A DNA stretch of 39,240 nucleotides from a virus. The notes under the pieces were generated by a model. That model was not told the origin of the DNA and ran no database searches. It saw only the letters and a list, made by a program, of their open reading frames with translations. A program made the translations under genes and the position numbers. The DNA lies in IMG/VR virus record IMGVR_UViG_3300009488_000012, positions 1 to 39,240 of that record. One strand, given 5' to 3'. Of this stretch, positions 22,533-30,174 are shown piece after piece (within the stretch, counting starts at the first letter, position 1; the number at the start of each line of letters is the position of its first letter).

Positions 22533-22773
22533 AGATAAGGGTTATAAGGTAAGGTACCTTAAGTATGGTCATATAGAAGTTGAAGGTGTAAGGATTTACC
22601 CTCCGAAAAATCATTTGCCTGTTTGGGGAACTTGTATGGACGAAGATGGAAACGTGTTTACTTCTCTAACTTTTACGTATCAGGAACCATACACCACAAA
22701 GTTCAGGTATACGGATCCGGATGGCAAAGTTCACGAGACGGTTGAGAAGGAGAAGAAAGATGAAAACCTTTAA
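22525..22773 (+). CDS. Hypothetical small beta protein
   Basis: The product is 82 residues from ATG 22525, with GGAGGA four bases upstream. A start at 22495 would add ten residues and is the main alternative. The sequence YKVRYLKYGHIEVEGVRIYP then TSLTFTYQEPYTTKFRYTDP is beta-rich. It ends VEKEKKDENL, so the cassette is present with a 14-base overlap. Not recognised. Confidence 0.65.
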   Translation: MNKDKGYKVRYLKYGHIEVEGVRIYPPKNHLPVWGTCMDEDGNVFTSLTFTYQEPYTTKFRYTDPDGKVHETVEKEKKDENL

Positions 22774-23263
22774 TTGCACACATGGCGAAAACGGCGATTC
22801 TCCCACTGAGCTCGCAAGATGTGATATAGACGATATTACGAGGTATCTTCTAAACAAGAGACCAAAAAAGGAAGTAGTATATGGGGTAAATCCAATAGAA
22901 GAGCGCCTTTTTGGATTGTGTCCACCAGAACTAGAAGAAGATATAAAACACTTTATCACCTTTGTGCTTCCTGAGGAGTACTATTCTATCGATGAAGTGC
23001 TAAGAGAGAATGAAATTGGGCGCATTGACTCAATAACATTTTTTCTTATGCCTTCTTCAAACAAAAAAGATTCTATGTTGGGAGCAAGCGCGTACTGCAT
23101 ACCAATTGTTTGCATGCTGCCAGACACAAAGAACTATAAAAAGTTCATCCGGCCAGACACAAAGGAGTATAAAAAGTTCATCAAGGACTTGAAGGTTGAT
23201 AAATCTATGAACGCAGTCCATTTGTATGCTACTCGGTTCCAGAAGGGGAAGAAAGATGATTGA
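22760..23263 (+). CDS. Hypothetical protein with a duplicated 11-residue segment
   Basis: The product is 167 residues from ATG 22760, placed by the cassette ribosome site; an ATG at 22721 lies inside the gene before. It begins MKTFNCTHGENGDSPTELAR. Near the end PDTKNYKKFIR is followed directly by PDTKEYKKFIK, from a 33-base tandem duplication. It ends QKGKKDD in an 8-base overlap. No family recognised. Confidence 0.65.
   Translation: MKTFNCTHGENGDSPTELARCDIDDITRYLLNKRPKKEVVYGVNPIEERLFGLCPPELEEDIKHFITFVLPEEYYSIDEVLRENEIGRIDSITFFLMPSSNKKDSMLGASAYCIPIVCMLPDTKNYKKFIRPDTKEYKKFIKDLKVDKSMNAVHLYATRFQKGKKDD
23120..23185 (+). repeat. Tandem 33-bp duplication inside a gene
   Basis: Two 33-base units beginning CCAGACACAAAG at 23120 and 23153 differ at a few positions. 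The length is a multiple of three and keeps the frame open. Confidence 0.85.
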
Positions 23264-23555
23264 AAATTATAACTTTGAGACACTTAAAGACCCTGATCGT
23301 AGAAAGTTTGCAATCGAAGCATTTCGTTTAGGGATGTGTGATGCATTATGCCATTTGCAGCGTGCTGGACAACGCTCCTGGGAAAGTTACGGAATGAATT
23401 ATTTACTGAAAACTGAGTACGGTTTGGATAAAGTTTTCACTGAGCATGGTGAAGAATCTCTTAATGACGTATATCTCGAGATTAGAGCTCTAGAAGAAAA
23501 GGTAATGAAGATCCTGTTGTGTACATCAGACTACAAGGAGAAGAAGGATGAGTGA
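23256..23555 (+). CDS. Hypothetical small protein
   Basis: The product is 99 residues from ATG 23256, in an 8-base overlap (ATGATTGA) after AAGGGG. It contains FRLGMCDALCHLQRAGQRSW, an amphipathic segment with two Cys. It ends SDYKEKKDE. Not recognised. Confidence 0.65.
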   Translation: MIENYNFETLKDPDRRKFAIEAFRLGMCDALCHLQRAGQRSWESYGMNYLLKTEYGLDKVFTEHGEESLNDVYLEIRALEEKVMKILLCTSDYKEKKDE

Positions 23556-23859
23556 GAAGAGTCCAGAGGAAATCATTAAAGAGCAAGTAGATATCAAAAC
23601 AGCGGACATAGAGAAAAGAGTTGGAACAATTGAAGCTATCAATGAAAAAATTCAAAAAGATGTAGATAAAAAGCTGGAAGAAATTAAAGAAAATAAGGAT
23701 CGGATAGAGCAAATAAAGAGAGAGATGGACTCTATGAGATCGATTTTCAAGGACGCAATGGGGTTTGAAGAAACGGAAGAGATTATCGATCGATCTATGC
23801 ATCGGCCCCAACGAACAGTTGTTGCGTTTACGCTCAAAAAGGACAAGAAAGATGAGTAA
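23548..23859 (+). CDS. Coiled-coil small protein
   Basis: The product is 103 residues. Residues 5-75 are a continuous charged coiled coil (KRVGTIEAINEKIQKDVDKK). The end is RPQRTVVAFTLKKDKKDE. Both ends lie in 8-base overlaps. Function unknown. Confidence 0.7.
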   Translation: MSEKSPEEIIKEQVDIKTADIEKRVGTIEAINEKIQKDVDKKLEEIKENKDRIEQIKREMDSMRSIFKDAMGFEETEEIIDRSMHRPQRTVVAFTLKKDKKDE

Positions 23860-24139
23860 GAAGAGCCCAGGCTATATGAAAAGATTAAGAACTTTGTTCT
23901 CTGATGATAAACCCGAACCAATGTATGGAAAGCTTCAGGTTGGTATGAGAATACCGGCAATGGATTCTTGTCGTGAGCACCGCTTTCTAAGTTGCTGTGA
24001 TTGTGGAAATTTTGTTGCAAGGACACTTAAAGAGTTGAACTGTCCTACTTTTCAGTGTTGTAATGAATGTAAAAAAGAAAAAGGGAAAGAGAATGGTGGA
24101 TCCCGAAGTAAGACGACTAGAGGAGGAGTTAATAAGTAG
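23852..24139 (+). CDS. Small zinc-finger-like protein
   Basis: The product is 95 residues from ATG 23852; an upstream ATG at 23765 runs through the gene before. Cys residues cluster: CREHRFLSCCDCGNF, then NCPTFQCCNECKKE. This gives two CxxC-type knuckles about 22 residues apart, the spacing of a small zinc ribbon. Zinc ribbons in small phage proteins often contact nucleic acid or RNA polymerase. The tail is basic. The gene overlaps the next by 47 bases. Confidence 0.7.
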   Translation: MSKKSPGYMKRLRTLFSDDKPEPMYGKLQVGMRIPAMDSCREHRFLSCCDCGNFVARTLKELNCPTFQCCNECKKEKGKENGGSRSKTTRGGVNK

Positions 24140-24530
24140 TTTTTTCGTTCCTAAAAAGAGTGTAGAGAGGCTTCTTTTCTTTTCTAAAAAATATACCAAC
24201 AAGCCCTTTTTTTGTGATAGAGAGCGTCTCAAGATCTGCCCTGACCTTGTTGAGGTGTGCAGAATTCTTTTTACTGACCATGGATTTGTTCAGCTTGAAG
24301 AAAGGTTGCTGAAAGTGGCAGCTAAACTTCGCAAATTCCCAGACAGAAAGGCGAAATTATATTTGCCGCCATATTCTTATCTTAGAACTCTAGACAAGCT
24401 TCACTGTTTTTATGATTTTCACAAAGATATCTCGCCGGAGTCTAAAGACAGGCGCGTAGAACTTTTTTTAAAACTTAAGCGTGAAATTATACAGACCGTA
24501 TATTTTTTACGCAAAAAAATTATATCTTGA
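24093..24530 (+). CDS. Hypothetical basic protein
   Basis: The product is 145 residues from ATG 24093, inside the zinc-finger gene, with AAGGGAAAGAG upstream. It is helical, rich in Lys, Arg, Phe and Leu. It ends without the cassette, and a short gap with GAGGGAGAG follows. Not recognised. Confidence 0.65.
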   Translation: MVDPEVRRLEEELISSFFVPKKSVERLLFFSKKYTNKPFFCDRERLKICPDLVEVCRILFTDHGFVQLEERLLKVAAKLRKFPDRKAKLYLPPYSYLRTLDKLHCFYDFHKDISPESKDRRVELFLKLKREIIQTVYFLRKKIIS

Positions 24531-24570
24531 GGTGTCGTTAATCGTTAACTGTTTATTTGAGGGAGAGTGC

Positions 24571-24873
24571 ATGGTTTTGTTTCTTGTAGGTGCCTTATTT
24601 ATAGTTTGTTGTTTTGCTATTGCTCTATGTTTTTCAATGAAAGAGGCGAACTCTCTCAATGAAAGGTGTGACGATAATTTTGATAAATTAAGAAAGCTAG
24701 GGTTTCGCATGCAGACAATGATGGAGCAAATTTCTAGTTTGAATGCGCGTTTTAACGATCTTGCAGAGGCCTGTCGAAGGAAAAAGGAGAAAGATGCGGC
24801 TTTAGATAAGACGTTGAAGCAAAAACAAAAATCTCCTCTTAAATTCAGAGATAAAAATAAAAAAGATGGGTAA
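24571..24873 (+). CDS. Membrane-anchored coiled-coil protein, spanin-like candidate
   Basis: The product is 100 residues from ATG 24571 with GGGAGAG upstream; the ATG at 24481 is inside the previous gene. Residues 1-22 (MVLFLVGALFIVCCFAIALC) are a membrane anchor. Residues 25-80 form a coiled coil, then a basic tail ending NKKDG. An N-terminal anchor followed by a periplasmic coiled coil is the layout of inner-membrane spanins, but no partner lipoprotein or lysin lies nearby, so this is only a candidate. Its stop overlaps the terminase start by one base (TAATG). Confidence 0.65.
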   Translation: MVLFLVGALFIVCCFAIALCFSMKEANSLNERCDDNFDKLRKLGFRMQTMMEQISSLNARFNDLAEACRRKKEKDAALDKTLKQKQKSPLKFRDKNKKDG

Positions 24874-26225
24874 TGGGTTCGCCTGTTGAGTCAAATGTAG
24901 ACCTTAGCAAATTTGTTCCTCGTGAATATCAGCGATGTATCTTTGAGGCTATTGAGGACAAGAGATATAAGCGTGTGATGGCTATTTGGCCACGACGAGC
25001 AGGAAAGGATTTAACGAGTTGGAATCTTTGTATTCGAGAGCTTGTTAGGTCTACAAAGGCCATCTATTATATCTTTCCTACATTTGCTGCTGGCAGAAGA
25101 ATTCTATGGGATGCGATAGACAATGACGGGTTTCGCATTCTAGATTATCTTCCAGAAGACTTAATTGAATCTCGGCATGAGCAGTACATGCGCATCAAGT
25201 TAAAAAATGGTTCCCTTTTTCAGATAATTGGTTCGGATTCTTATGACAATACGCTTGTTGGAACAAATCCACAGGGTGTTGTTTTTTCTGAGTTCGCTAT
25301 GAGTGATCCAATGAGTTACAAGCTAATTCGTCCGATCCTGAGTGCAAACGATGGATGGGTTTTACTGGTGAGCACGCCGCGAGGTAAGAATTTCATGTGG
25401 GAAATGTATCGAACTGCGTTGGAATATCCAAAGTCTTGGTTCTTAACGAAGCTTACCGTTGACGACACGAAGCATATTCCCATGAAAAAGATTATGGAAG
25501 AACGTGAGCAAGGAGAGATGTCCGAAGATCTTCAAATGCAAGAATATTGGACCTCTTTCGATTTAGGTGTTGAGGGTGCATACTACGTTCGTTATATTGA
25601 CCAGCTTCATTTAAATGGACAGATTGGCGAAGTTCCATGGGATCCACAGCATCCTGTTCACACAGCTTGGGATTTGGGTGTAGATGACATGACGGCAATT
25701 ATCTTTTTTCAAGTGATTGGAAAAGCAATTCATGTAATAGATTTTTACCAGAAGAATAAAGAAGGTCTGGAGCATTACATAAATGTTATTAAGGGTAAGC
25801 CATATACTTATGGTACTCATATTGGCCCACATGACATTCGCGTTCGAGAGTTTTCTAGTGGCACTACTAGATGGGAAAAAGCACGGCAACTGTGTGTTAT
25901 TTTTGAGGTAGCAGATGGACTGTCAGTTGTGGATGGAATTGAGGCGGTTCGTACTACTCTTCCACGAACTTGGATTGATGAGAAAAAGTGTAAAGAACTT
26001 ATCAGGTCGCTTGAGAATTATCGTCAGGAATATGACTCCAAGAAAGAGGTCTACAGAAAGATTCCGTTACACGATAAATTTAGTCACGCGAGTGATGCTT
26101 TTAGATATTTAGCGATATATTTGCCGTATCTCAGTTCTGACATGACTCCTGATGATATTGCTCGTTTGCGGCAAGAGGTTCAAGGTGGAGTGGTAAACTC
26201 TCACCTTCCAAGGATTTTTCAGTAG
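24873..26225 (+). CDS. terL: Terminase large subunit
   Basis: The product is 450 residues. The ATPase half has Walker A WPRRAGKDLT (about 39-48), Walker B GVVFSEF (135-141) and the coupling motif STPRGKN (167-173). The nuclease half has AWDLGVDD (265-272) with Asp267 and Asp271 or 272, and HDKFSHASDAFRY (400-412) with the last catalytic Asp. It packages DNA into the prohead by ATP hydrolysis and cuts it. The start at 24873 follows a dead-end cassette ATG at 24866. It ends the overlap chain and is followed by a hairpin. Assignment is secure. Confidence 0.97.
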   Translation: MGSPVESNVDLSKFVPREYQRCIFEAIEDKRYKRVMAIWPRRAGKDLTSWNLCIRELVRSTKAIYYIFPTFAAGRRILWDAIDNDGFRILDYLPEDLIESRHEQYMRIKLKNGSLFQIIGSDSYDNTLVGTNPQGVVFSEFAMSDPMSYKLIRPILSANDGWVLLVSTPRGKNFMWEMYRTALEYPKSWFLTKLTVDDTKHIPMKKIMEEREQGEMSEDLQMQEYWTSFDLGVEGAYYVRYIDQLHLNGQIGEVPWDPQHPVHTAWDLGVDDMTAIIFFQVIGKAIHVIDFYQKNKEGLEHYINVIKGKPYTYGTHIGPHDIRVREFSSGTTRWEKARQLCVIFEVADGLSVVDGIEAVRTTLPRTWIDEKKCKELIRSLENYRQEYDSKKEVYRKIPLHDKFSHASDAFRYLAIYLPYLSSDMTPDDIARLRQEVQGGVVNSHLPRIFQ

Positions 26226-26249
26226 ATAGATATTCTCTTTCTTGGTTGG

Positions 26250-26291
26250 AGCGCAGGGATGTGGACATCAAACCCCCTTCATCCCTGCGCT
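26250..26291 (+). terminator. Strong hairpin after the terminase, weak T tail
   Basis: AGCGCAGGGATG pairs with CATCCCTGCGCT over 12 bases with an 18-base loop. TTGTTAGTTG follows, so termination may be partial. It lies 25 bases after the terminase stop. Confidence 0.6.
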
Positions 26292-26377
26292 TTGTTAGTT
26301 GTAAAATATTTCTAGCATTGATCATTTTTATTGTTATATTGTTTTGGTGTAATCGGTAGTTATTTAAGGAGGATATG

Positions 26378-26461
26378 ATGACTGATCTTATGATGTATAG
26401 CATTATCGGAGTGTCTGTTCTGGCTGTAGGTGGACTGGTTTGGTATCTCGTCAAGATGTAA
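26378..26461 (+). CDS. 27-residue single-span membrane peptide
   Basis: ATG 26378 follows AAGGAGG by five bases, one of the best ribosome sites in the genome. The peptide is MTDLMMYSIIGVSVLAVGGL then VWYLVKM, a single membrane helix with a short acidic start and Lys near the end. It stands alone between two hairpins, after terminase and before portal. With no recognisable lysis genes elsewhere, it is a holin or lysis-regulator candidate, or a host membrane effector. Confidence 0.7.
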   Translation: MTDLMMYSIIGVSVLAVGGLVWYLVKM

Positions 26462-26522
26462 GGTTGTATAACAAATTTTAAAAGCATGAGGCTTTTTCCT
26501 TTTTAGCCGATGTTGTGTTTGG

Positions 26523-26554
26523 CGGGAGAGAATTAAATCTCTCCCGTTTTTTTT
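26523..26554 (+). terminator. Intrinsic terminator between early and structural genes
   Basis: CGGGAGAGA (26523-26531) and TCTCTCCCG (26538-26546) form a perfect 9-bp stem with a six-base loop, followed by eight T. This is a textbook Rho-independent terminator for the rightward early and packaging transcript. The 90 bases before the portal gene probably hold a late promoter, but I could not identify one convincingly. Confidence 0.94.
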
Positions 26555-26644
26555 ACCGTGTCTTCTCGCCCTTTTGGTAGTATGGCCAGCGAGAGACAAA
26601 ACTGACAAATATTTGAAATGATTAATGAGTAAAAGGGACTGACT

Positions 26645-28687
26645 ATGAGGCTTTTCCCGAAAAGTGGTGAGCAGTATTTTAGTACGGATGATATAGGTAT
26701 CCAGCAAAGAATGGATAACTTCTATAGAGAATCTATATCTAATAACCAGGCTTTTTGGGGTGAGGCTGACATAGATACTCGGTTTGAGTCTGGAGACCAA
26801 CAGGTTTTTACAGATCTTTATGGAGCAGTCCCGCTCAGTAGACGAAAAAACTTCACCTTCAACCGCATTCGTCGTGTTGTGAATATGATTTCTGGATATC
26901 AGCGTCGGAACCGCAAGTCTACGGTTGTTATTCCTGTAGAAAATGCAGATGAGCAAACTGCGGATCAGTTCTCTAAAATTCTTTCTTGGTGTAATCAACA
27001 AGAAGGAGTATTAAACACCGTCTCCGAATCATTTCATGGCGCAATAGTTACGGGCATGAATTTAATGCAGGTTTGGATGGACTATCGAAGTGATCCTGTA
27101 AGTGGAAATATACGTGTAGATAACTGCAATTATAACTCATTCCTTATAGATCCATTTTTTAGGAAAGCTGACTTGTCTGACTGTAAGGGACTTTGGAAGC
27201 GATCATATCTAACAAAAAGAGAAGTAGCCTCCCTTCTTCCGGATTATAAAAACGAGTTGCAATCGTTGACGGGTGGAACTGTAAAAGACGGAAAGTTTCA
27301 ATTTCTTCCTGAAAACTATGTATTAAATCGCAAAGATCTTCTTTCGTATGATGAGTTTTATTATCGTGATTATCGTTCTCAGCGAATGCTTGCTGACATG
27401 GAAACTGGTGAGACTCTCGAGTGGAGAGGACAAGATGAAGATGCTCTGCGTCGCTACTTACAGATATATCCACAGATTACAGTTCTTGAGCAAGAGATTC
27501 CGACAGTAAAGATGGCGATTGTTGTGGAGGGAAAAGTTTTTTTTGACGACCTAAATCCTTTGGGGACTGATCTATTCCCATTTGTTCCTGTTTTTGGTTA
27601 TTACACACCGCAACTACCTGACTATTCTACTCGTATTCAAGGGGTAGTTCGGGGAATGAGGGATCCTCAATATCTTTATAATCGTCGTAAGATTATTGAG
27701 TGTGACGTTGCAGAATCTAAAGCCACAACTGGATGGATAGCGAAAGCGAATGCAGCAGTTGATCCGAAAGATCTTCTCAAGACTGGTCAGGGGCGTACAA
27801 TTTTCCTTAAGCAAACAGCGCAAATGACTGATATTGCTCCTATTCCAACGCAAGATGTACCTCCTGGATTTTTTACATTGTCACGTGATATGGCAAAAGA
27901 AATAGATGACGATGCAGGGGCTACTGAAGAGCTTTTAGGATCTTCAACGGAGAATGTATCTGGCCTTTTAGCCATGCTTCGTCAGGGACGAGGACTTACT
28001 ACCTTGCAGCCTCTTTTCGATCAACTAGATCAGTCTCAAAAGCTTTTAGGTAAATTGATGATTGATGTCATCCAATCCAATTTTGCGCCTGGAAAAGTAA
28101 AAAGAATTATTGAAGAAGAGCCTTCTCCTCAATTTTATAATAAGGCATTTGGAAAATATGATGCTGCAATTGAGGAAGGTCTTAATACAACTACACAACG
28201 GCAAAATCAGTTTGCACAGCTCTTACATCTTAAGGAGACTGGAATTCCAATTCCTGATGATGTAATTATCAACGCTGCCACTATTCAAAATAAAAAAGAA
28301 CTTACGGATGCTATTAAGCAATCTAATGAGAAAAAAGCAGAAGCAGAGCAAATGCAGATGCAAATTGCGCTTAAAGAGCAAGAGGCACGAACGAATTTGG
28401 CAAACAAGCGTGCGTTTGCAGATGAAAGTCTGGGTGTTGAGCGACTGAGTCGCGTTGAAGAGAATAAAGAATTTGTTGTTGAGCGGCATGCAGAGGCACA
28501 GAAAGATAGAACACAGGCATTCCTTAATCTGGTGAAAGCGTTTCAAGAAATTGACACTCGAGACGTAGATTATATAGAGAGGTTATTACGTCTTTCTGAT
28601 ATTGCGGATCCGCATAAAACGCAGCATGAATTACCGCAACCAGGTCAACCAGGACAAACAGGATTGAGTGCATTGCAAGGGATGTAG
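26645..28687 (+). CDS. Portal protein (P22-type)
   Basis: The product is 680 residues. The N-terminal region NFTFNRIRRVVNMISGYQRR followed by NRKSTVVIP is characteristic of P22-like portals, as are the Asp/Tyr-rich DPFFRKADLSDCKGLWKRSY and the central PVFGYYTPQLPDYSTRIQGV then VRGMRDPQYLYNRRK. The last 150 residues are a long Gln/Glu/Lys helix (EKKAEAEQMQMQIALKEQEA), as expected for the portal barrel. Twelve copies form the DNA entry ring and dock the terminase. AAAGGGA lies upstream. It opens the structural block. Confidence 0.93.
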   Translation: MRLFPKSGEQYFSTDDIGIQQRMDNFYRESISNNQAFWGEADIDTRFESGDQQVFTDLYGAVPLSRRKNFTFNRIRRVVNMISGYQRRNRKSTVVIPVENADEQTADQFSKILSWCNQQEGVLNTVSESFHGAIVTGMNLMQVWMDYRSDPVSGNIRVDNCNYNSFLIDPFFRKADLSDCKGLWKRSYLTKREVASLLPDYKNELQSLTGGTVKDGKFQFLPENYVLNRKDLLSYDEFYYRDYRSQRMLADMETGETLEWRGQDEDALRRYLQIYPQITVLEQEIPTVKMAIVVEGKVFFDDLNPLGTDLFPFVPVFGYYTPQLPDYSTRIQGVVRGMRDPQYLYNRRKIIECDVAESKATTGWIAKANAAVDPKDLLKTGQGRTIFLKQTAQMTDIAPIPTQDVPPGFFTLSRDMAKEIDDDAGATEELLGSSTENVSGLLAMLRQGRGLTTLQPLFDQLDQSQKLLGKLMIDVIQSNFAPGKVKRIIEEEPSPQFYNKAFGKYDAAIEEGLNTTTQRQNQFAQLLHLKETGIPIPDDVIINAATIQNKKELTDAIKQSNEKKAEAEQMQMQIALKEQEARTNLANKRAFADESLGVERLSRVEENKEFVVERHAEAQKDRTQAFLNLVKAFQEIDTRDVDYIERLLRLSDIADPHKTQHELPQPGQPGQTGLSALQGM

Positions 28688-28708
28688 TTAGAGGAATCTT
28701 ATTAACCT

Positions 28709-28733
28709 TGTAGTTCATAGCGAACTACATTTT
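28709..28733 (+). terminator. Intercistronic hairpin with short T run
   Basis: TGTAGTTC and GAACTACA form a perfect 8-bp stem with a five-base loop and TTTT after it. It lies between portal and the next small gene and may reduce or process readthrough. Confidence 0.5.
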
Positions 28734-28748
28734 CTACAAGGAGTTATA

Positions 28749-28985
28749 ATGGCAAAGAAGCGCTATTATATGAGCAAGTCAAAGGGCGCGAAGAAAGCAT
28801 CAACGATGATGCCATCTTCGGACGGATCCTTTGCAAGGATGTTTCAGGGATCATTCATGAAGACTGTTCCTAAATGTCCCTACATAACAACTAGTATGTA
28901 TCCTAGTCCATTGAGCATAATAGACAGCGAGAATGCTAAGTTCGTTGCTAAAGCGCAAAAGAACGCTGCTAAGACTAAGTTTTAG
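28749..28985 (+). CDS. Small basic protein after the portal
   Basis: The product is 78 residues, basic at both ends (MAKKRYYMSKSKGAKKA and KAQKNAAKTKF) with a Pro/Ser/Met-rich centre. AAGGAG precedes the ATG. It is the first of three small Lys-rich proteins between portal and scaffold. It may be packaged or help assembly. Not recognised. Confidence 0.7.
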   Translation: MAKKRYYMSKSKGAKKASTMMPSSDGSFARMFQGSFMKTVPKCPYITTSMYPSPLSIIDSENAKFVAKAQKNAAKTKF

Positions 28986-28987
28986 TT

Positions 28988-29131
28988 GTGCCTACAATGC
29001 CACGGCCTAAAGGTCGAGCTACTAGGATCGCAGAGGCAATTCTTGGAGTTTTTTCAGAGAAAAGAAGATACAAGAGAAAGAAGAAGCCAATAGCTACGCC
29101 TGCTGATCGCTTTAAGGGGAATCTTCGATAA
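28988..29131 (+). CDS. Short Arg/Lys-rich protein
   Basis: GTG at 28988 starts two bases after the previous stop and gives 47 residues (VPTMPRPKGRATRIAEAILG...). The ATG at 28997 is an alternative. There is no ribosome site, so reinitiation after the previous gene is assumed. The centre KRRYKRKKKP is strongly basic. It is too short and too basic to assign, but composition matches its two neighbours. Confidence 0.55.
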   Translation: MPTMPRPKGRATRIAEAILGVFSEKRRYKRKKKPIATPADRFKGNLR

Positions 29132-29141
29132 GGAACCTGTG

Positions 29142-29169
29142 TTGTGGGGAATCATGAGGTTCTCCACAA
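29142..29169. other. Intercistronic stem-loop
   Basis: TTGTGGGGAA pairs with TTCTCCACAA over ten bases, one pair being G-T, with an eight-base loop. There is no T run, so RNA stability or processing is more likely than termination. Confidence 0.5.
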
Positions 29170-29191
29170 TGACTCAAGATAGGAAAGTTTT

Positions 29192-29401
29192 ATGAAGAAA
29201 AAACATATAAAGAAGAAAGCAAAGAAAAAGAAGACTGCTGCACAAAAGAAGATTTCCACGGTGATGAAAGAATATAAAGCTGGAAAGCTCAATATTGGTA
29301 AAAGTAAGAAAAAGGTAAAGAAGCGCTCCCAGGCCATTGCGATTGCTCTGAGTGAGTCTCGCAGAGTAGCTAAGACCAAGAAGAGGAAAAAATCTAAATA
29401 A
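29192..29401 (+). CDS. Lys-rich DUF6496-like protein
   Basis: The product is 69 residues, about 40% Lys or Arg. The segment QKKISTVMKEYKAGKLNIGK then SKKKVKKRSQAIAIALSESR matches the pattern I know as DUF6496 (K.MREFK.GKL..GSKKGP.VK.RKQAIAIALSEA). Members are small basic proteins in phages and bacteria of unknown function, probably DNA-binding. GGAAAG lies upstream. Between portal and scaffold it could be a packaged DNA-condensing protein. Confidence 0.8.
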   Translation: MKKKHIKKKAKKKKTAAQKKISTVMKEYKAGKLNIGKSKKKVKKRSQAIAIALSESRRVAKTKKRKKSK

Positions 29402-29415
29402 TCTAGGGATGACTG

Positions 29416-29625
29416 ATGCGTAGAACGAATTTTCTCACTGCTCTTTTCCTTTTAATGTCGCCCCATATGATTAACGCCACTGTAGGTGAACTTAATGCAG
29501 AGATGTCTGATCAAGAGGTAGATATTCTTATTATCTCTAACGATGAGTATGAGGAGATGATTGATTCTATTTTTGACTATGAAGACACTGTGGATTTTAT
29601 GAGGACGTTTAAAGAAAATGATTAA
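29416..29625 (+). CDS. Small exported acidic protein
   Basis: The product is 69 residues. MRRTNFLTALFLLMSPHMIN is a signal peptide with likely cleavage after INA. The mature part is very acidic (DQEVDILIISNDEYEEMIDS). An exported protein in a structural block is unusual; it may act in the envelope during lysis or exclusion. It overlaps the next gene by eight bases in the same ATGATTAA geometry as the early chain. Confidence 0.65.
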   Translation: MRRTNFLTALFLLMSPHMINATVGELNAEMSDQEVDILIISNDEYEEMIDSIFDYEDTVDFMRTFKEND

Positions 29626-30148
29626 AAAAACAGTTGGTCAGAAGGTCAATGAGATTCGTGAGAAGGGCTTTCAATCAATTAATCTGCGTGAGACCTCCCA
29701 TGCGATGGGAGAGAAGCATCAAAAAGACTTAATGGAAACGTTTGATCTTGGACAGGCTCAATATTCAGGAAGCTTTTTTATTGAAGTCATATTCAAAAAA
29801 GAAAAGTTTTTCGACGAGATGGTAAGAAATTATATGGTTGTTAAGGAGGCATGTCCGCGTCCAATAGTTAATCAATCTCTTTATCATTTTGATCACCAAA
29901 AAGGTGAGTTAGAGCTATGGTGGCATCTCCCTCCTGTTGCTGTTGCAATTACTTTATGGACTCATCCAGAGTTTTGTGGGTTTGATAAAGCTTCTATAGA
30001 AAGATTAAAAACTGTCCAGGCTTTTTATGGTGGTGATCTGATTAGAAAATCACATGAATATAACTGTAAAATCGTTGATACGACTCTTCGGCCCTCTTTT
30101 GACAGAGACGAATATGACAAAAAGAAGGGCAAGATAATTTTGGCGTAA
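29618..30148 (+). CDS. Hypothetical protein between portal and scaffold
   Basis: The product is 176 residues, soluble, mixed alpha/beta, with LYHFDHQKGELELWWHLPPV and FCGFDKASIERLKTVQAFYG. It begins inside the previous gene. It has no catalytic motif I can name. Its place before the scaffold suggests an assembly role, which is inference. Confidence 0.7.
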   Translation: MIKKTVGQKVNEIREKGFQSINLRETSHAMGEKHQKDLMETFDLGQAQYSGSFFIEVIFKKEKFFDEMVRNYMVVKEACPRPIVNQSLYHFDHQKGELELWWHLPPVAVAITLWTHPEFCGFDKASIERLKTVQAFYGGDLIRKSHEYNCKIVDTTLRPSFDRDEYDKKKGKIILA

Positions 30149-30174
30149 AACAATCAATCTATTAAAGGACACGA

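Noticed and set aside
26360-27001. 213-residue minus-strand frame
   Set aside because: It lies across the terminator and antisense to the portal gene, with no ribosome site or plausible composition.
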